From Symsagittifera roscoffensis (taxonomy: Eukaryota; Xenacoelomorpha; Acoela; Convolutidae), in the NCBI RefSeq assembly GCF_963678635.1, contig NC_087069.1, forward strand, positions 26,340,303 to 26,400,302: 60,000 nucleotides of DNA, in the 5' to 3' direction. The translations under genes were made by a program, and so were the position numbers. The notes under the pieces are model-generated. The model saw nothing but the letters and a program-made list of their open reading frames with translations. It was not told the DNA's origin and did not search any database. This document shows positions 7,930 through 18,367 of this stretch, one piece after another (position 1 is the first letter of the stretch; each line of letters begins with the position of its first letter).

Positions 7930-8616
7930 GAACACCAAGGCTTTCCATACTCAACAAAAGGCTTTTATTGGTTAGTCCTTTTTTTGGATAATCTAATGTA
8001 CTTTTTTTGTTGTTTTTGTATAGAATTTATCTATTTTTTATCTGACATTCGGAATTGCAATTGGTTACATTTTGAAGCTTATCAAGTAATAATTTGCAAC
8101 AGTTTGCTCTGAAAAAAATCATTTGAAGTCTTGTGGCCTATGGCCTTGTGGCCTATGGGCCTATGGGATAAAACGCTTGTGTATCAACCATGAGGGCTCG
8201 AATACAGTTTGAGTTTTCGGCTGGAAATGGGGAGCATCTTAAGAAAACTTTTGACGAGCAGTTAGACTAAAAATGAAATTTTCTAGAAAAAAAAACATTT
8301 TAAGGTCTTTAATTAAACATTTCATAAGTATTTTCTGGCCAGAACTCTGATAAAAAATTAAGTATTTCTTGTCAAAAATTCATAATTTGTTAGGTATGGG
8401 TTAACCATTAATGCTTCGTTGTTCTTATTCATATCGTCTCAAGCAAACTCGGACTATTTAAACTAAAACAAGACTGCTCGTATCAGGGTGAAGCCCTGAA
8501 TGTTCCGACTGCATTTTAAGGTCTATGGAGCAGTAGTAACAAGGAAAATTCAAATGTAATGAAATAGAATTAAAAATTTATTTAAATAAAATTTAAAAAA
8601 ATAAAATTAAAATTTT
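7930..8616. other. AT-rich non-coding stretch with a short minisatellite
   Basis: I see no gene here. At about 8131-8166 the words GTGGCCTATGG and GGCCTATGGG repeat in tandem, forming a short minisatellite. The rest is unstructured AT-rich sequence with short A/T runs. Confidence 0.5.
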
Positions 8617-8811
8617 GGATCGACTTATCAATTCCCCCTTTAAGAAAGGGGGCAATTGTTAAGTAGATTAAAAGAACGCATTTTCGACCAATCAGATTGC
8701 AGCAAAATTCGAATTTTAAATAAATTGCTCGAAATCTATTTACTGCTTTTGTTAATAGGGGTGGCAATTCTTAAGTAGATATCAAAGGGAGGGCGATTGT
8801 TAAGTAGTTCC
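8617..8811. mobile_element. 195-bp MITE-like element with repeated GGCAATTGTTAAGTAG
   Basis: The left end GGATCGACTTATCAATTCCC is an imperfect inverted copy of the right end, GGGCGATTGTTAAGTAGTTCC. Three direct copies of GGSRATTSTTAAGTAG occur (about 8650, 8763 and 8792). The flanks share only AAATTT, so the target duplication is decayed or absent. The plan (GGATC end, G/C run, TTAA-containing motif) mirrors the 7760-7921 element, suggesting a related family. Confidence 0.6.
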
Positions 8812-9740
8812 GAAATTTAAAAAAAGAATTGAGATTTTTTGAAAAAAAAATCCACCCACGCGTCATATAATGTACAAAGTGATAGAATTTGCTCCTTTTA
8901 ACAAATCAATTATGGCATATAAGCTTCATTGAACCAATTTGGAAAGATTTCTCAGACGGGTTAAGTCTCGCTTACGCGTTAATAGCGCAAAATATATCGC
9001 GCGTTCATTATCCCAAATTGGCCAAAATCACAATCTTTAAACCCCCATAACTGTAAGAAAAAAGATCACAGGTAATTTATCTTTTCAAAATTAAGCTCAA
9101 GACAACAATAGCTTTCGACTGAAGTAAAAAAAATTCCGTCAAAATTGGCTAATTAAAAAATCGAAAATTGTCTAGAAAAAAAACCAACCCCGAGCAAAAA
9201 TATTCCGTTACTTTCGTTACGAGAGTCGAAACAAAAACTAACAAAACTGCTCGTATCAGTGCAAATGTCGACTGCCCAAAACCCAATCCCCCAAAATGCA
9301 TGAGCATCATTTTTATAGTAAAACGAAGGGTTTTTCAAATCAAATCTGAAGCTGAGTTAAGTTTCCATTGGCTTAATAAGTCCGCATGCCAATTTCCACG
9401 TTAATTGGACAATATCAACAAACATTCAACTTGAGAGAATCAGCAGAAAAAGATCACAAGGGGAAGGAAAAATAGCCCATAGCCCTGAATGCTTTAACTT
9501 ATATCGACAGGGAATATTTTTTTGATTTTGAAATCGGTGATTACATTTTTGCCGGATTTTTGAGATTTGTTTTGAAAAATCATCACCCAAACGCTATAAT
9601 ATGTACACAAAAATGTAATTTACAAAAAAAACATAACAGTTAGAACAAAAAGCCTGTCTCAACTAACTTTGAAACAAGCTCTGACCTGATTATAACGTGT
9701 TAGTTTACACGTTATTCTACGCGTTATCGAAAGAACCAGC
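8812..9740. repeat. Two diverged copies of an unidentified repeat in non-coding DNA
   Basis: The segment at about 8826-8990 (GAGATTTTTTGAAA, then CACCCACGCG, then ATAATGTACA, then TTACGCGTTA) matches, in the same order, a segment at about 9555-9740 (GAGATTTGTTTTGAAA, CACCCAAACGC, ATAATATGTACA, CTACGCGTTATC). Similarity is weak and interrupted. No TIR, poly-A tail or coding frame was recognised. The ORFs between are short and lack protein-like composition. Confidence 0.35.
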
Positions 9741-9984
9741 ATCGGAGTTTAATAGATAAAAAAGAATATAATAGAAAAATGTTGTCGAAAATAATGTCAT
9801 TGTAATCCATTATTGGTGCAATTTTTTTTTCTTGAAATCGTTCATGAAATCTATTTTTTCTGTAAGCACACAGTCCATTAAATTCCTATTTGCCGGATTA
9901 TAATCTATTTGTAAAGCTTTATATTTTTTATATGAGATTATTATTTCTGTTTTTTTTTGCAAATATAATTGGGTATTGTGGGCG

Positions 9985-10145
9985 TTGGGAGAGGTGTAAA
10001 TGGGGGATGAAAAATGAAAAAGAATTGAGGAGCTATAAGCCTGGGAGGAGGGTTGATGGCGGGTTTAACGGGAATGAGGGTGTAAACAGGGTAAGTAAGC
10101 GATGAGGTGTAAGCTGGGGGATGAAATGGTGGGGGGGGGGGGGGG
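9985..10145 (+). repeat. G-rich tract ending in a 15-G run
   Basis: The strand is purine/G-rich with repeated GAGGTGTAA then GGGGGATGAAA (about 9991 and 10104) and many GGG/GGGG words, ending in G15 at 10131-10145. It could form G-quadruplexes. No gene is evident. Confidence 0.7.
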
Positions 10146-11106
10146 AATTATGTAAATCTAGGCAGGGGGTGTTTTGTATTCTAAAGGGAATACAATAGAC
10201 TTAATTTGTGCTAGAAAGATGAAATTAAAGTCTTCAAAAAACCCATTACTGGACTGAACTGTGTACTAGATAGGCGCTCATTTTAGTGTGCGTAGGTCAC
10301 TGGAATCCAGAGACAAGTCTTTAAACAAATCAAAATTTTGTCGGAAAACAAAAGAAGAAAAAAAAGAGTGGTCTTTTGCGGAATCTGCGTTTAATTCACA
10401 AAATAACACAGTTTATCCTCGTAACTAGTTAAAATTTGGGAAATTATGAGAGAAAATTGATAATCAAAAAAATTTAAAATAAGATAACCATTTTCGAAGC
10501 CAAAGTAAATTTGATGAAACGTGCATCAAACCAAAAGCAACAGTTGATTTTTGAGTATGCAGTACTGTGTGTAAAAATTTGGGATTAATTTGCGAAAAAA
10601 AACTGATTACAATCTATTATAATTGATTATAATTGATTAAAATGGATTTGATTGATCTGTCAAAAATTAAGATTATAATTCATTTTCAGTCTATTAGAAT
10701 CGACTATTTTTGAACTTAAAGGAGACTGCTCATAAAATCCAATACAATCGATTCTTATCAATAAAACTCCAGTGCGGGAAATTTATCGAGCATTAAGTTT
10801 CCTAATTTGGCATTTTTCAGAAGGCAAAAAAATCGTCAAAAATGGCTAGTTGCAGATTTTCAATAAAAATCTTCGAGAATTTTTTCAAAGTTTTTCTATA
10901 GTTCGTCCAAATTGATTTTCTGAAATCTGCCAAATCACTAAAAATACCCTATTTTGACCAATCTTGCAGCGCCACAGGCATTTTTTTTTTCAAATAACCG
11001 GCCACAAAAACATTTTTAGGCAATTTTTGAAAAAAGTTAACCAAAAAAAATTGCGTTTTTCTGCGCCCGCTCCCCTCAAAATGATGTTAAAAAAGTTTAA
11101 GGTCAG
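10146..11106. other. Non-coding AT-rich stretch
   Basis: I see no supported gene. A slightly less AT-rich patch at 10265-10320 was examined as an exon on the minus strand but is closed by stops. Short AATTGATTATAATTGATTA repeats lie near 10620. The stretch may be 3' flank of the peptide gene to its right. Confidence 0.4.
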
Positions 11107-11449
11107 TCAGGCAAAAATTGATAGGAAAAGTAGTTCAAAATAGTTCAAAAGTACTTTTCGTGACTCAACGAGAGCAGAAGCAACGCCAAAAACCTGGACC
11201 CGATTCTTTTCTTCCATAGTAAAACTCTGAGAAAAAACTCTAGCTTAAAGCTCAAAAAATGTTGAAATTTACCTCGAGTGATCTCTCAGCTTCTAACTGC
11301 GATGAGTTTGCGTCTTTTTGATCTGCATCCGCTGGTAATGTTCTAGAAGCTTTTGCAACATTCTTTTTATCCTCTCCTGGCAATGATGCGCTCAATCTGA
11401 CAACAGATGCCCAGAAAAAGAAAGTCAGAATTACTAATAAAGATTTCAT
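11107..11449 (-). CDS. Candidate two-exon secreted peptide gene
   Basis: Exon 1 (11273-11449) starts at ATG 11449 and encodes 59 residues. MKSLLVILTFFFWASVVRLS is a good signal peptide with likely cleavage near SAS. A polar Lys/Asp/Glu/Ala-rich segment follows. It ends CTCGAG followed by GTAAAT, a strong splice donor in phase 0. A candidate acceptor (TTTTTTCTCAG) follows 46 bp later. The resulting exon 2 (11107-11226) is open for 39 codons to TGA, giving about 98 residues with a hydrophobic last dozen. Without splicing the frame would close six codons past the donor. The exon-1 call is much firmer than the join. No family was recognised: it could be a precursor of a small secreted peptide. 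The hydrophobic C-terminus may be real (anchor) or mean that exon 2 is wrong. Confidence 0.4.
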
Positions 11450-12303
11450 ACATTTAGTTAATTATTCAGTTCAAAGTTATGAAAGTTTCAAGTGTCTAAT
11501 TAAACTGCGGTTACTTTAATTTACAAATGTAAGTTTAGACAGAAAAGAGTGAAACCGCAAACGGTCTTTTGTGACAATCTCATTGATGATACACTTCATG
11601 TTATAAGCTAACACGATGCTCAAACGACACCAGCATAATTCTCAGATTCAGCCCCCTCCCCCCATCTAAATGTTTGACCAAATCTGCCAACATTTTGCTA
11701 TACTTTTTTGAAGCCGAAAGTTTGAAAAAAAGTAACTATTTATCTTTGTTTACTCTTGTCATTAAAAAAGCCTGAGTCCTTTTTCAACTGAATACTGTTC
11801 AAGCAAAAGTTAAGACGGAGTGTGAAATACTTATGGAAAACTGTGATACATGACGAAAAAGAAGAATACACGTGATCAATTCAACTTTCTAGATTTTTTC
11901 ACAAATAACTTCATGCGTAATTGTTTTACTTCTCTTAAAAATTTTTTTGAACGTATTGATTATCTGTGCTTCAGTTTCATCAAAATACACAAAATTGAAA
12001 GATTTCGAGTTATTACTGACAATTTAATTTGGTGGGGGAAAATAACCGCAGATTTTTGCTTTTGCTTTCTAAAATAACTATTTTCAAAAGCCAGTTTTAA
12101 AATTTCACGAACATTTTGTAGCAAAATTAAAGATTGACCTAGAACAAACAAATTGAGCTTATGTTTTGTGAATGCAACGAAACTTGGTTGCAAAGACTTG
12201 CCTGTTTTTTTTCGGAGCAAAAATAACAGTAGTTTTTTTCGTAATTTTGTATCTGGGTTGACAAAAATACAATGGGAAAATTTTTGTCATAGAAACCCAT
12301 ACA
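11450..12303. other. Upstream flank of the peptide gene, non-coding
   Basis: I see no gene. The C-rich CCCCCTCCCCCC run at 11651-11663 is the only marked compositional feature. ORFs at 11850-12220 on both strands are Phe/Lys-rich, as expected from random AT-rich DNA. Confidence 0.4.
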
Positions 12304-12305
12304 TA

Positions 12306-12780
12306 CATTAGTGGACATTTACTTCTATCATGAATCTTTCAAAGACTCATACCAATATAATCCAGGTCTGAAAGTGCAAGTTTTCCTCATCTGCACTTGG
12401 TTTTTCAATCCTCGTGAAAAAACAAGTAACCGTCAATTTTAGTAAAATTTTCACTGTGATTAATTCAATTTTTTAGATGACAAAGTTTCACGTCGCATGA
12501 ATATTTTTGTACTCCGCTTATTCGACAAAGAGTTCAGTACGATGCTAAACTGAGTGCAGACGAGGAAAACTGGCAGTTTCAGACCTAGATTACATTGGTA
12601 AGTCTTTGGAACCAAATATTGACACAATTATAGATGGTAACTCTGATGATTTTCTCTTGAAATTTTTTTCCAGTAAAGTTTTCCTTGAAATTGAAGTAAA
12701 TGGTGTCAAAAAAGACATTGAAAACAGGCATTTTAGAAAGTGAAAACCTTGAATTTGCGTTCAATTTTGTCCATCAGTGT
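12306..12780. mobile_element. Long-TIR Tc1/mariner-type short element 1
   Basis: The left arm (12306-12402) and right arm (12552-12780) are inverted copies. Shared blocks include CTGAAA(G/C)TGC near TTTTCCTC and AGGTCTGAAA on the left, against GAGGAAAACTGGCAGTTTCA and CAGACCTAGATTACATTGGT on the right. The termini CATTAGTGGACA and TGTCCATCAGTG are flanked by TA on both sides, the Tc1/mariner target. The left arm is shorter, so it has internal loss. It is non-coding. Confidence 0.65.
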
Positions 12781-12883
12781 ATAAAAAAAATATAAAATAG
12801 CATGCAATGAGCTTTTTTACAATTTTTTTTTCCAGATTGATTTTTTCAGAAACAAATAACAAACTTTTTCAATACTTTTGTTA

Positions 12884-13477
12884 CCCTAGTGGACAAATTA
12901 AGCGCAAGTTTTGGATGATGTCTGTTTTCAAAACTCATTTTGGACAAAATTTCCTTCGAAATTATTAAAGTTTTTACATTGAGCGAGAGCAAGGGATCAA
13001 AGCTACCATCTATGAGAGTATCAACATTTGATTTCAAGGACTTACCAATGTAATCCGGGTCTGAAAATACCAATTTTCCTCATCTGAACTAAGGTTTGCA
13101 TCGTAGTGATTTCTTTCTCGAATGAGCGGAGCAAAAAATTTGTTCACGCAACGTGAAACCTTCTCAGCGCGAAATGGAAAGAATCAGAGTGAGAACTTTA
13201 CTAAACACAGACGTTTGTTTTTTTTTATTCGCGCGAAGTAAAAAAGTTAAAGCAGCTGAAGAAAACTGGCATTTGCAGACCTGGATTACATTAGTAAGTC
13301 ACTGAAATCAATTTTTGATACTTTCATAGATGATAGCTCTGACCATTTGCTCTCGGTCAATCTAAAAACTTAAACTGAATTTCAAAGGAAATGTTGTTCA
13401 AAATGCAAAATGTTCATCGAAAACAGGCATTTTGCAGAGTATAATCCTGAATTTGCGCTTAATTTTGTCCACTAGTG
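12884..13477. mobile_element. Long-TIR Tc1/mariner-type short element 2
   Basis: The arms of about 205 bp (12884-13089) and 228 bp (13250-13477) are inverted copies. The termini CCTAGTGGACAAATTAAGCGC and GCGCTTAATTTTGTCCACTAGTG lie next to TA on each side. Internal blocks such as GGTCTGAAAATACCAATTTT and ATGAGAGTATCAA are mirrored across the centre. The 160-bp centre contains GCGCGAA words and no coding frame. It is the same family as element 1. The 75-codon ORF inside the left arm is not protein-like. Confidence 0.75.
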
Positions 13478-13636
13478 TACTTTTTGAGGGTAGCTCAGTT
13501 CATTCGCCCTCGGCTGATAAAGAAAAAATTGGTTAAATTTCTAAGTAAATATTAATTCAGTGTTTCTTCCAAACAAGCGTTTCAGTGAATAAAAACCTCG
13601 TAAATTAATTAACATCAATTAACTTCAATCAGTTTA

Positions 13637-14580
13637 CAGTAGTGGATAAAATTACTGGCTGTATAAAGTAAAAGCTATTTTCGATGGTACATTTGCAACA
13701 TTTTCATTGAAAAACTTCAAATATTTTTTGCATTGGTTGAGACAAAATGACCAAAACTTCATTTAGAAATAATTTTAGTTGAAATTTTACTTAAACATTT
13801 TTTGGTTTCGAATCATCATTTGTTTTGTTTTTAGTTGGTGTAAAAAGTATCAGAAAATTATTTTTATTTAACACGTCTACTTGTGTAGTTGCATCATAAC
13901 AATAAAAAACAAATTAACTTACTTCGTTTGCGTTTGAAAGGAAGTTTTTACTCTGTGGGCAACTAAACTTCGGTTTTTTGGAGTGACATGGGATATTCGT
14001 CAAAAAAAGTTTGCCCAAAAATTACGAAAATATGGTTCTTGATGTTATAGACCGCTATAAAATCAAAAAATGTCCAAGAAGAAGTTATGGACAATTTTTG
14101 TCACTAAAATTTCACACTGGAATAGACAATACAAAAAAATCTTTTTGGGAGATGAAAGTCGATTCTGGCTCCACAGCAATAGTGTTTGGACAAATTTAAA
14201 TGATTAACAAAATCCTGATACCAGGAAATGAATGCAATGAAAATTGATTGTTGGAAAAAACAGGACCTATGGACTGGACCGGAATTACTGAAAGTTTTCA
14301 AAATAGTTTATTTTCGTTGAAGGAAATTTCCACAACGAACGGTACATTAACGACTGTTAAGGAGCCGAAGTAGTGCCATTTATGCGTACCCAACAAAATA
14401 ATGCAACTTCCGGACCAATTGAACAAAAATTGCGAAGAAAAAAGCTAAAGTTTATCCATGGCCTCCTGGCTTACTGGATTTATCACCTTTCGAGCATCTT
14501 TGGGGAAAAATTCAAAAACTTCGACCAATTCCAAAAAATGTTGACGAACTATAATCGGCACTTCAATATATAGCTTGTCA
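13637..14580 (+). pseudogene. Decayed Tc1/mariner transposase
   Basis: A mariner-type terminus CAGTAGTGGATAAAATTACT follows TA at 13635-13636. Between about 14030 and 14575 the plus strand carries conserved transposase remnants. One reads GDESRFWLHSNSVW (from 14148), holding the first catalytic Asp. Another reads YPWPPGLLDLSPFEHLWGKI (from 14453), the C-terminal block whose Glu (about 14492) is the last catalytic residue. A middle piece, VPFMRTQQNN, lies near 14370. These pieces are in different frames and separated by several stops. The middle Asp block is not recognisable. The N-terminal DNA-binding part and the right TIR were not found. It is an inactive relic whose enzyme would have cut and pasted at TA sites. 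Confidence 0.85.
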
Positions 14581-15404
14581 TTTTTTCAAAGATTACAAAA
14601 ACCTCAGTTGATTTATTGCTTATTCAAACTGTTGCTTGCAGACGCTCAGTGGGGCATCCTAACCGCTACTTAAAATATCAAAAAACAATTTTATGTAAGC
14701 TGTTTTCAACACATTGAAAAAAAAATTATCAGTGCATTAAAAAAAGTCCTTTTTCAATGCTGTTTTTTGAGAAATTTTTGGCAGTTTTTGCGAAATTTTT
14801 TAATTCGTGAGACAACATTGATGTAGAAATGCCTCTCCTAAAAAATCAAATGTAAATTGCCAGTACTTACTTGTTTGTTTCGGATCAAAATCTACAAAAA
14901 ATTGTTCCTTTGTTGAAAGGGGATCAATGTTTTCTATATTTATGTTTTTTTTTTAAATGAGTCTGTCAAAAAATTATTACTAACGTTTTGCTTTCACGCA
15001 AGAAATGAAAACTTTTTTTGATCACAATGTTTCATAAGGAGATTTTTAGTTTTAAAAGTTAATTGGTTGCATTTTATTTTTTTCTGTCCAGTTTACTTAG
15101 GATTGCGAAACAGTTTTCACATAAGCCTCGAGCATAATCTTAAGTATCATTTATGAAAGTATCAATTTTTGGTTTTACCCCAAATTGTTTTTTTTTGTTC
15201 TGAAAAGTGCCTGCTGCTACCCGTAAAAAACTTTCTCTGCGGAAATAAATTATAAAACCCAGCTCAGTTTAGCAAAGTTGTCACACCGAACAAATTTTCC
15301 ATTATGCTTATTGTGTGATGTAAAGTGTTCACAGCCGAGGAAACATTTTTACATTATTGAAAAATGGATTCTTCTTAGAGAGTGACTGCGATCATTTGCT
15401 ACTA
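14581..15404. other. Decayed transposon flank, non-coding
   Basis: I see no intact gene. From about 15100 to 15400 there are words shared with the long-TIR elements at 12.3-13.5 kb (TATCATTTATGAAAGTATCAA, CCGAGGAAAC, GATCATTTGCT). A matching TTTTGTCCACTAGT terminus occurs at 15777-15790. A third, badly decayed member, interrupted by the next feature, is likely. Confidence 0.4.
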
Positions 15405-15720
15405 TGATCAAGGGCGGATTTAGGGGGAGACGCCCCCTTTCAGGGATTGGAACCCCTGCCGACCAAAAGGGACCCCCTTTTGTGCTATCTTGAGATATCC
15501 ATTTTTGCCAACGGACCCTAAAATTTGTACTAGTTTTGAGGGGAGTTCGGGGGGCGCCGAAAAAAACTCGATTTTTTGGTCAAAATTTTCCAAAAAGTGT
15601 TTAAAAACGCCTTTTTTGGCCTGTTTTTTTCAAAGTTTTGCCTGCAGCGCAGAAATTTAGATCAAAACGGGGTCTTGTTGAAGCTTTTAAAGAGCTTGGA
15701 AAATCAAAAAAGAGGTCGAC
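15405..15720 (+). mobile_element. Possible hAT-type element end
   Basis: The sequence opens CAAGGGCGGATTTAGGGGG at about 15410. Ends of this kind (GGGCGGAT plus a G run) are common in invertebrate hAT non-autonomous elements. A G/C-rich stretch with mirrored GGGGG and CCCCC words follows to about 15560. The opposite terminus was not found, so the right boundary is a guess. Confidence 0.3.
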
Positions 15721-15904
15721 AAAATTTGTGAGTTTTTTTAATGAGTTGCGCTAAAAAAATAAAGTTTGCTTGTTATTTTGTCCACTAGTTTAATTTCTTT
15801 ATTCCAAAGACAGAGTAGCTGAAGAACAACGTTTTAAAATAGTGTTTCACAGCCTTAGTGTCCTATCGAGTTTGCCTTTCTGTATGCAAACAGGCGTATT
15901 CTTT

Positions 15905-16167
15905 ATGAAAATGTTTTATTTACTTTCAAAATATCTTGTTTTTGTTGAGTGTTTGGTTTTTTTGTTTTCAACTGGACGATGTCTGAAGCTGTATTACAAT
16001 CTCTCGGTTTATCCACACTGCATAAATGATGACTCAAACAACGTATACGAGTATGGTGCTAGTTTCGCCATCAGGATAGATGAAGCCAGCGCCGGAGATG
16101 GCTTCTTTCATATAATTCTAGCGCATGAAAATTTATCAGTTGCAACTCGGCTTGACATAGATAAATG
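15905..16167 (+). CDS. Candidate first exon of an unknown secreted protein
   Basis: ATG 15905 opens a frame beginning MKMFYLLSKYLVFVECLVFL, a plausible signal peptide cleaved near STGRC. About 60 residues of clearly protein-like, non-repetitive composition follow, with two Cys, two N-glycosylation sequons (NLS) and a G/D-rich turn (SAGDGFF). At 16167/16168 the frame meets ATG|GTTAGT, a usable splice donor, and without splicing it closes eight codons later. An acceptor at 16252 would give DKWYKIARISKLV then stop at 16286, about 98 residues in all. This is weak, since the acceptor reads TTTTGAAG. Earlier in-frame ATG 15884 and GTG 15842 are alternatives but make a worse signal peptide. No family was recognised. 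The gene may continue past the duplication that starts at 16308. Confidence 0.4.
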
Positions 16168-16513
16168 GTTAGTATTTATATTTCAGTTGCAATAATCATA
16201 TTTCGTTTTGAATTTTTTATTGTTTTGAAGAATCAGAAGTTTTGTTTTGAAGGTACAAAATTGCCAGAATATCGAAACTAGTTTAAGAAGTGTTCTTGCT
16301 TTTTAAATATTCTCGGAAAGAACAAAATACTTCAAATATTTTGGCTCATATTTTTTTTGAGAAGCTGTTTTTGCTCTTCATTGCTCTTGATTCTTTGAGA
16401 AGCTTCTTTGTTTTTGCTCTTCATTCTATGAAAAGCTGGATTTGCTCTTCACGTTGCGGAAAAAGACAGACGAAAGAAAGTAACGTCGTCTGGCGCCTAA
16501 AAACGGCTAATAA

Positions 16514-17999
16514 CCCGGGTCGACCTCCATACACCGAAAATGCTTATCATACAAATCCATACAACAAAAATTATTATCATACAAACCCATACATCAAGTG
16601 TATGGAGAAAATCCTTGTCATACAATTTTCATACATTTTTGAAAAACAATAGAAAAAAAATTGGGTCTTATGCACTAAACGGCCCAAAATCAAATTTTGT
16701 ACATCGTAAGCTGGAAATTGTGCGATCAAAATTGATTGGGTAATTTTAACCTATCAAATTCAAGTAAGACGGTCAGGCATTCCGATCAACCATTCCAGCA
16801 AATAAAAATATTCGCCGAAATTTCCGAAAAGATGGAACTTTGTAAAATAATCAAATTAATTTTGAGTTACTTGTGCTTGTGAAACCTTGCCCAGACAACA
16901 AAAACTTAATAAAATGGCTTGACATAACAAAAATTTAAATTAATAGTTCGGCTAATAATTTTATCTGCTTGAAATGGCAGAATTATTTCATTTGAAATGG
17001 CAGAAAATGTCGATAGAACTTGATTGGCTAATTAGCCAATCAAATTCAACCACATTAATTTCAGTTCAAGAGATGTAGAAATAATGATTTTGGGCCCTTT
17101 AGTGAATAAGACCCAAAAAATTAAACCATTTCTGCGGCTTTTTGAGAAGAGTTGAACAGGCTGGTGACAAAAAAAAACTGATTTAAAATATTTTTTTTTT
17201 GTAAAAATCATTACGAGGCCAAATTGTGCACTGGATAGGAGCACAATTTTGCACGAATGCTTTCCATACATTTTCCATATATGGAAATTGTATGACTGGC
17301 ATTTTTTGATGGCGACACAAAAATTTTTCAAGTAGTTTTGAAAATTTGCACCAAAAGTTTTTTTGTTTTTTTTTTTCAACCGCAAATCGAATTTTGTACG
17401 CAAACAAACATTTCCCGAAAAATTTTTTTGCATGCAAAATTTAATTTTTTGTGTTCATAACGTAACGTAGTCCTGGATACAATAACATTGGCTTTTTTCT
17501 TTTGACTTAAATTTTTTTTAAAAAACGCTGAAAATTCCTATTTCTTTTGTATGGCGTGTTTATGTATGCCTTGATCAATGTCTGATAATTTGAAAATTCA
17601 AAAGTTTAAAATAATCATCACTGAAAAATTTTGCCAAAAATTTAAAGTTTGTTACTTCTCTTATATCATTTGTGAAAGACATCTGGATGAAAATTCAGGT
17701 CGTGTTTTAAGCAATGTAAAGGTAAGATCGTTCAACCTTTGGTGTTTTGAGTAACCAAGGTCTTTGTCACTTGTGTAAGGTTGCAAACACAAACCAAAAT
17801 TTTTCAGAAAATAGATTTAGAAACAAACAACTTTTTGGTTTATGGAGAAAACACCTATCATACAATTTCCTTTTTATGGAAAAAGTTTATTACTGAGTTT
17901 TCATGCAATTTTCTGTACGTATGGAATTGTATGAAATTGTATGAAAAGAAAATTCCCATTTATGAGAATTGTATGATAAGCATTTTTGGTCAACCCGGG
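16514..17999. mobile_element. 1.49-kb inverted-repeat element with CATACAA motifs (second copy at 18574-20058)
   Basis: The left end reads CCCGGGTCGACC, then AAAATGCTTATCATACAA. The right end is its inverted counterpart, TTGTATGATAAGCATTTTTG then GGTCAACCCGGG. Both sub-terminal regions are packed with CATACAA/TTGTATG and CCATAC words (16530-16640, 17265-17300, 17855-17975), resembling clustered transposase binding sites. No transposase frame is present and no clear target duplication flanks it. The superfamily is unassigned. Confidence 0.65.
16661..17116. mobile_element. 456-bp nested MITE (second copy at 18721-19175)
   Basis: Termini of 32 bp (16661-16692 and 17085-17116) are inverted with two mismatches: TTGGGTCTTATKCACTAAA then sGGCCCAAAATCA. 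It lies inside the 16514-17999 element. A perfect 24-bp palindrome, TTGATTGGCTAA and its mirror, occurs at 17020-17043. A-runs flank both ends and obscure any target duplication. No transposase is encoded. Confidence 0.75.
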
Positions 18000-18367
18000 A
18001 AGTTATAAGTAACTTTGCGCTGATAATTAAACTAAGCAATCAAGAATTTTCCAGCTGATGATTTGCAAAAATGAACACTGCCGAGTTTTTTGAAATGGAG
18101 GCACTCAAAGTTTTCAAATACAGAATTGCAAAAAAAGAACAGTTTAGTCTCAAAGAGGGGTTTTAAATTTCAAACTTTGTAGTATTATCTCTATTGTTTT
18201 GAGGGTTCTGGCTGGAATGTACTTCCAAAGGTTAGACAATCTGTATGGAATTTAAATCAGTACACAAAAATATTCATGATAAATGGATGTGCCCAGTCCA
18301 CTTTAGCGTGTGCACGCTCCATATCAACCTTCAGAAGTGTCTTTTCAGATAATTTTGAAAGCTTTCC

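Larger units (their letters stand above)
16308..18367. repeat. 2.06-kb tandem duplication, copy 1
   Basis: This block is repeated directly at 18368-20426. By eye the copies differ at about four places: G/A near 16342, C/T near 16493, one T fewer in a poly-T near 17195, and A/T near 17208. TATT stands at the left edge, at the junction and at the right edge (16308, 18368, 20427), as expected for a microhomology-mediated duplication. The ORFs inside are mirrored between copies but have no recognisable domain. Confidence 0.95.

Noticed and set aside
10265-10320. Possible second exon of the peptide gene
   Set aside because: After the apparent acceptor the phase-0 frame opens with a TGA stop.
12846-13073. 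75-codon minus-strand ORF
   Set aside because: It lies wholly inside the left arm of a long-TIR element; its mirrored arm does not preserve it.
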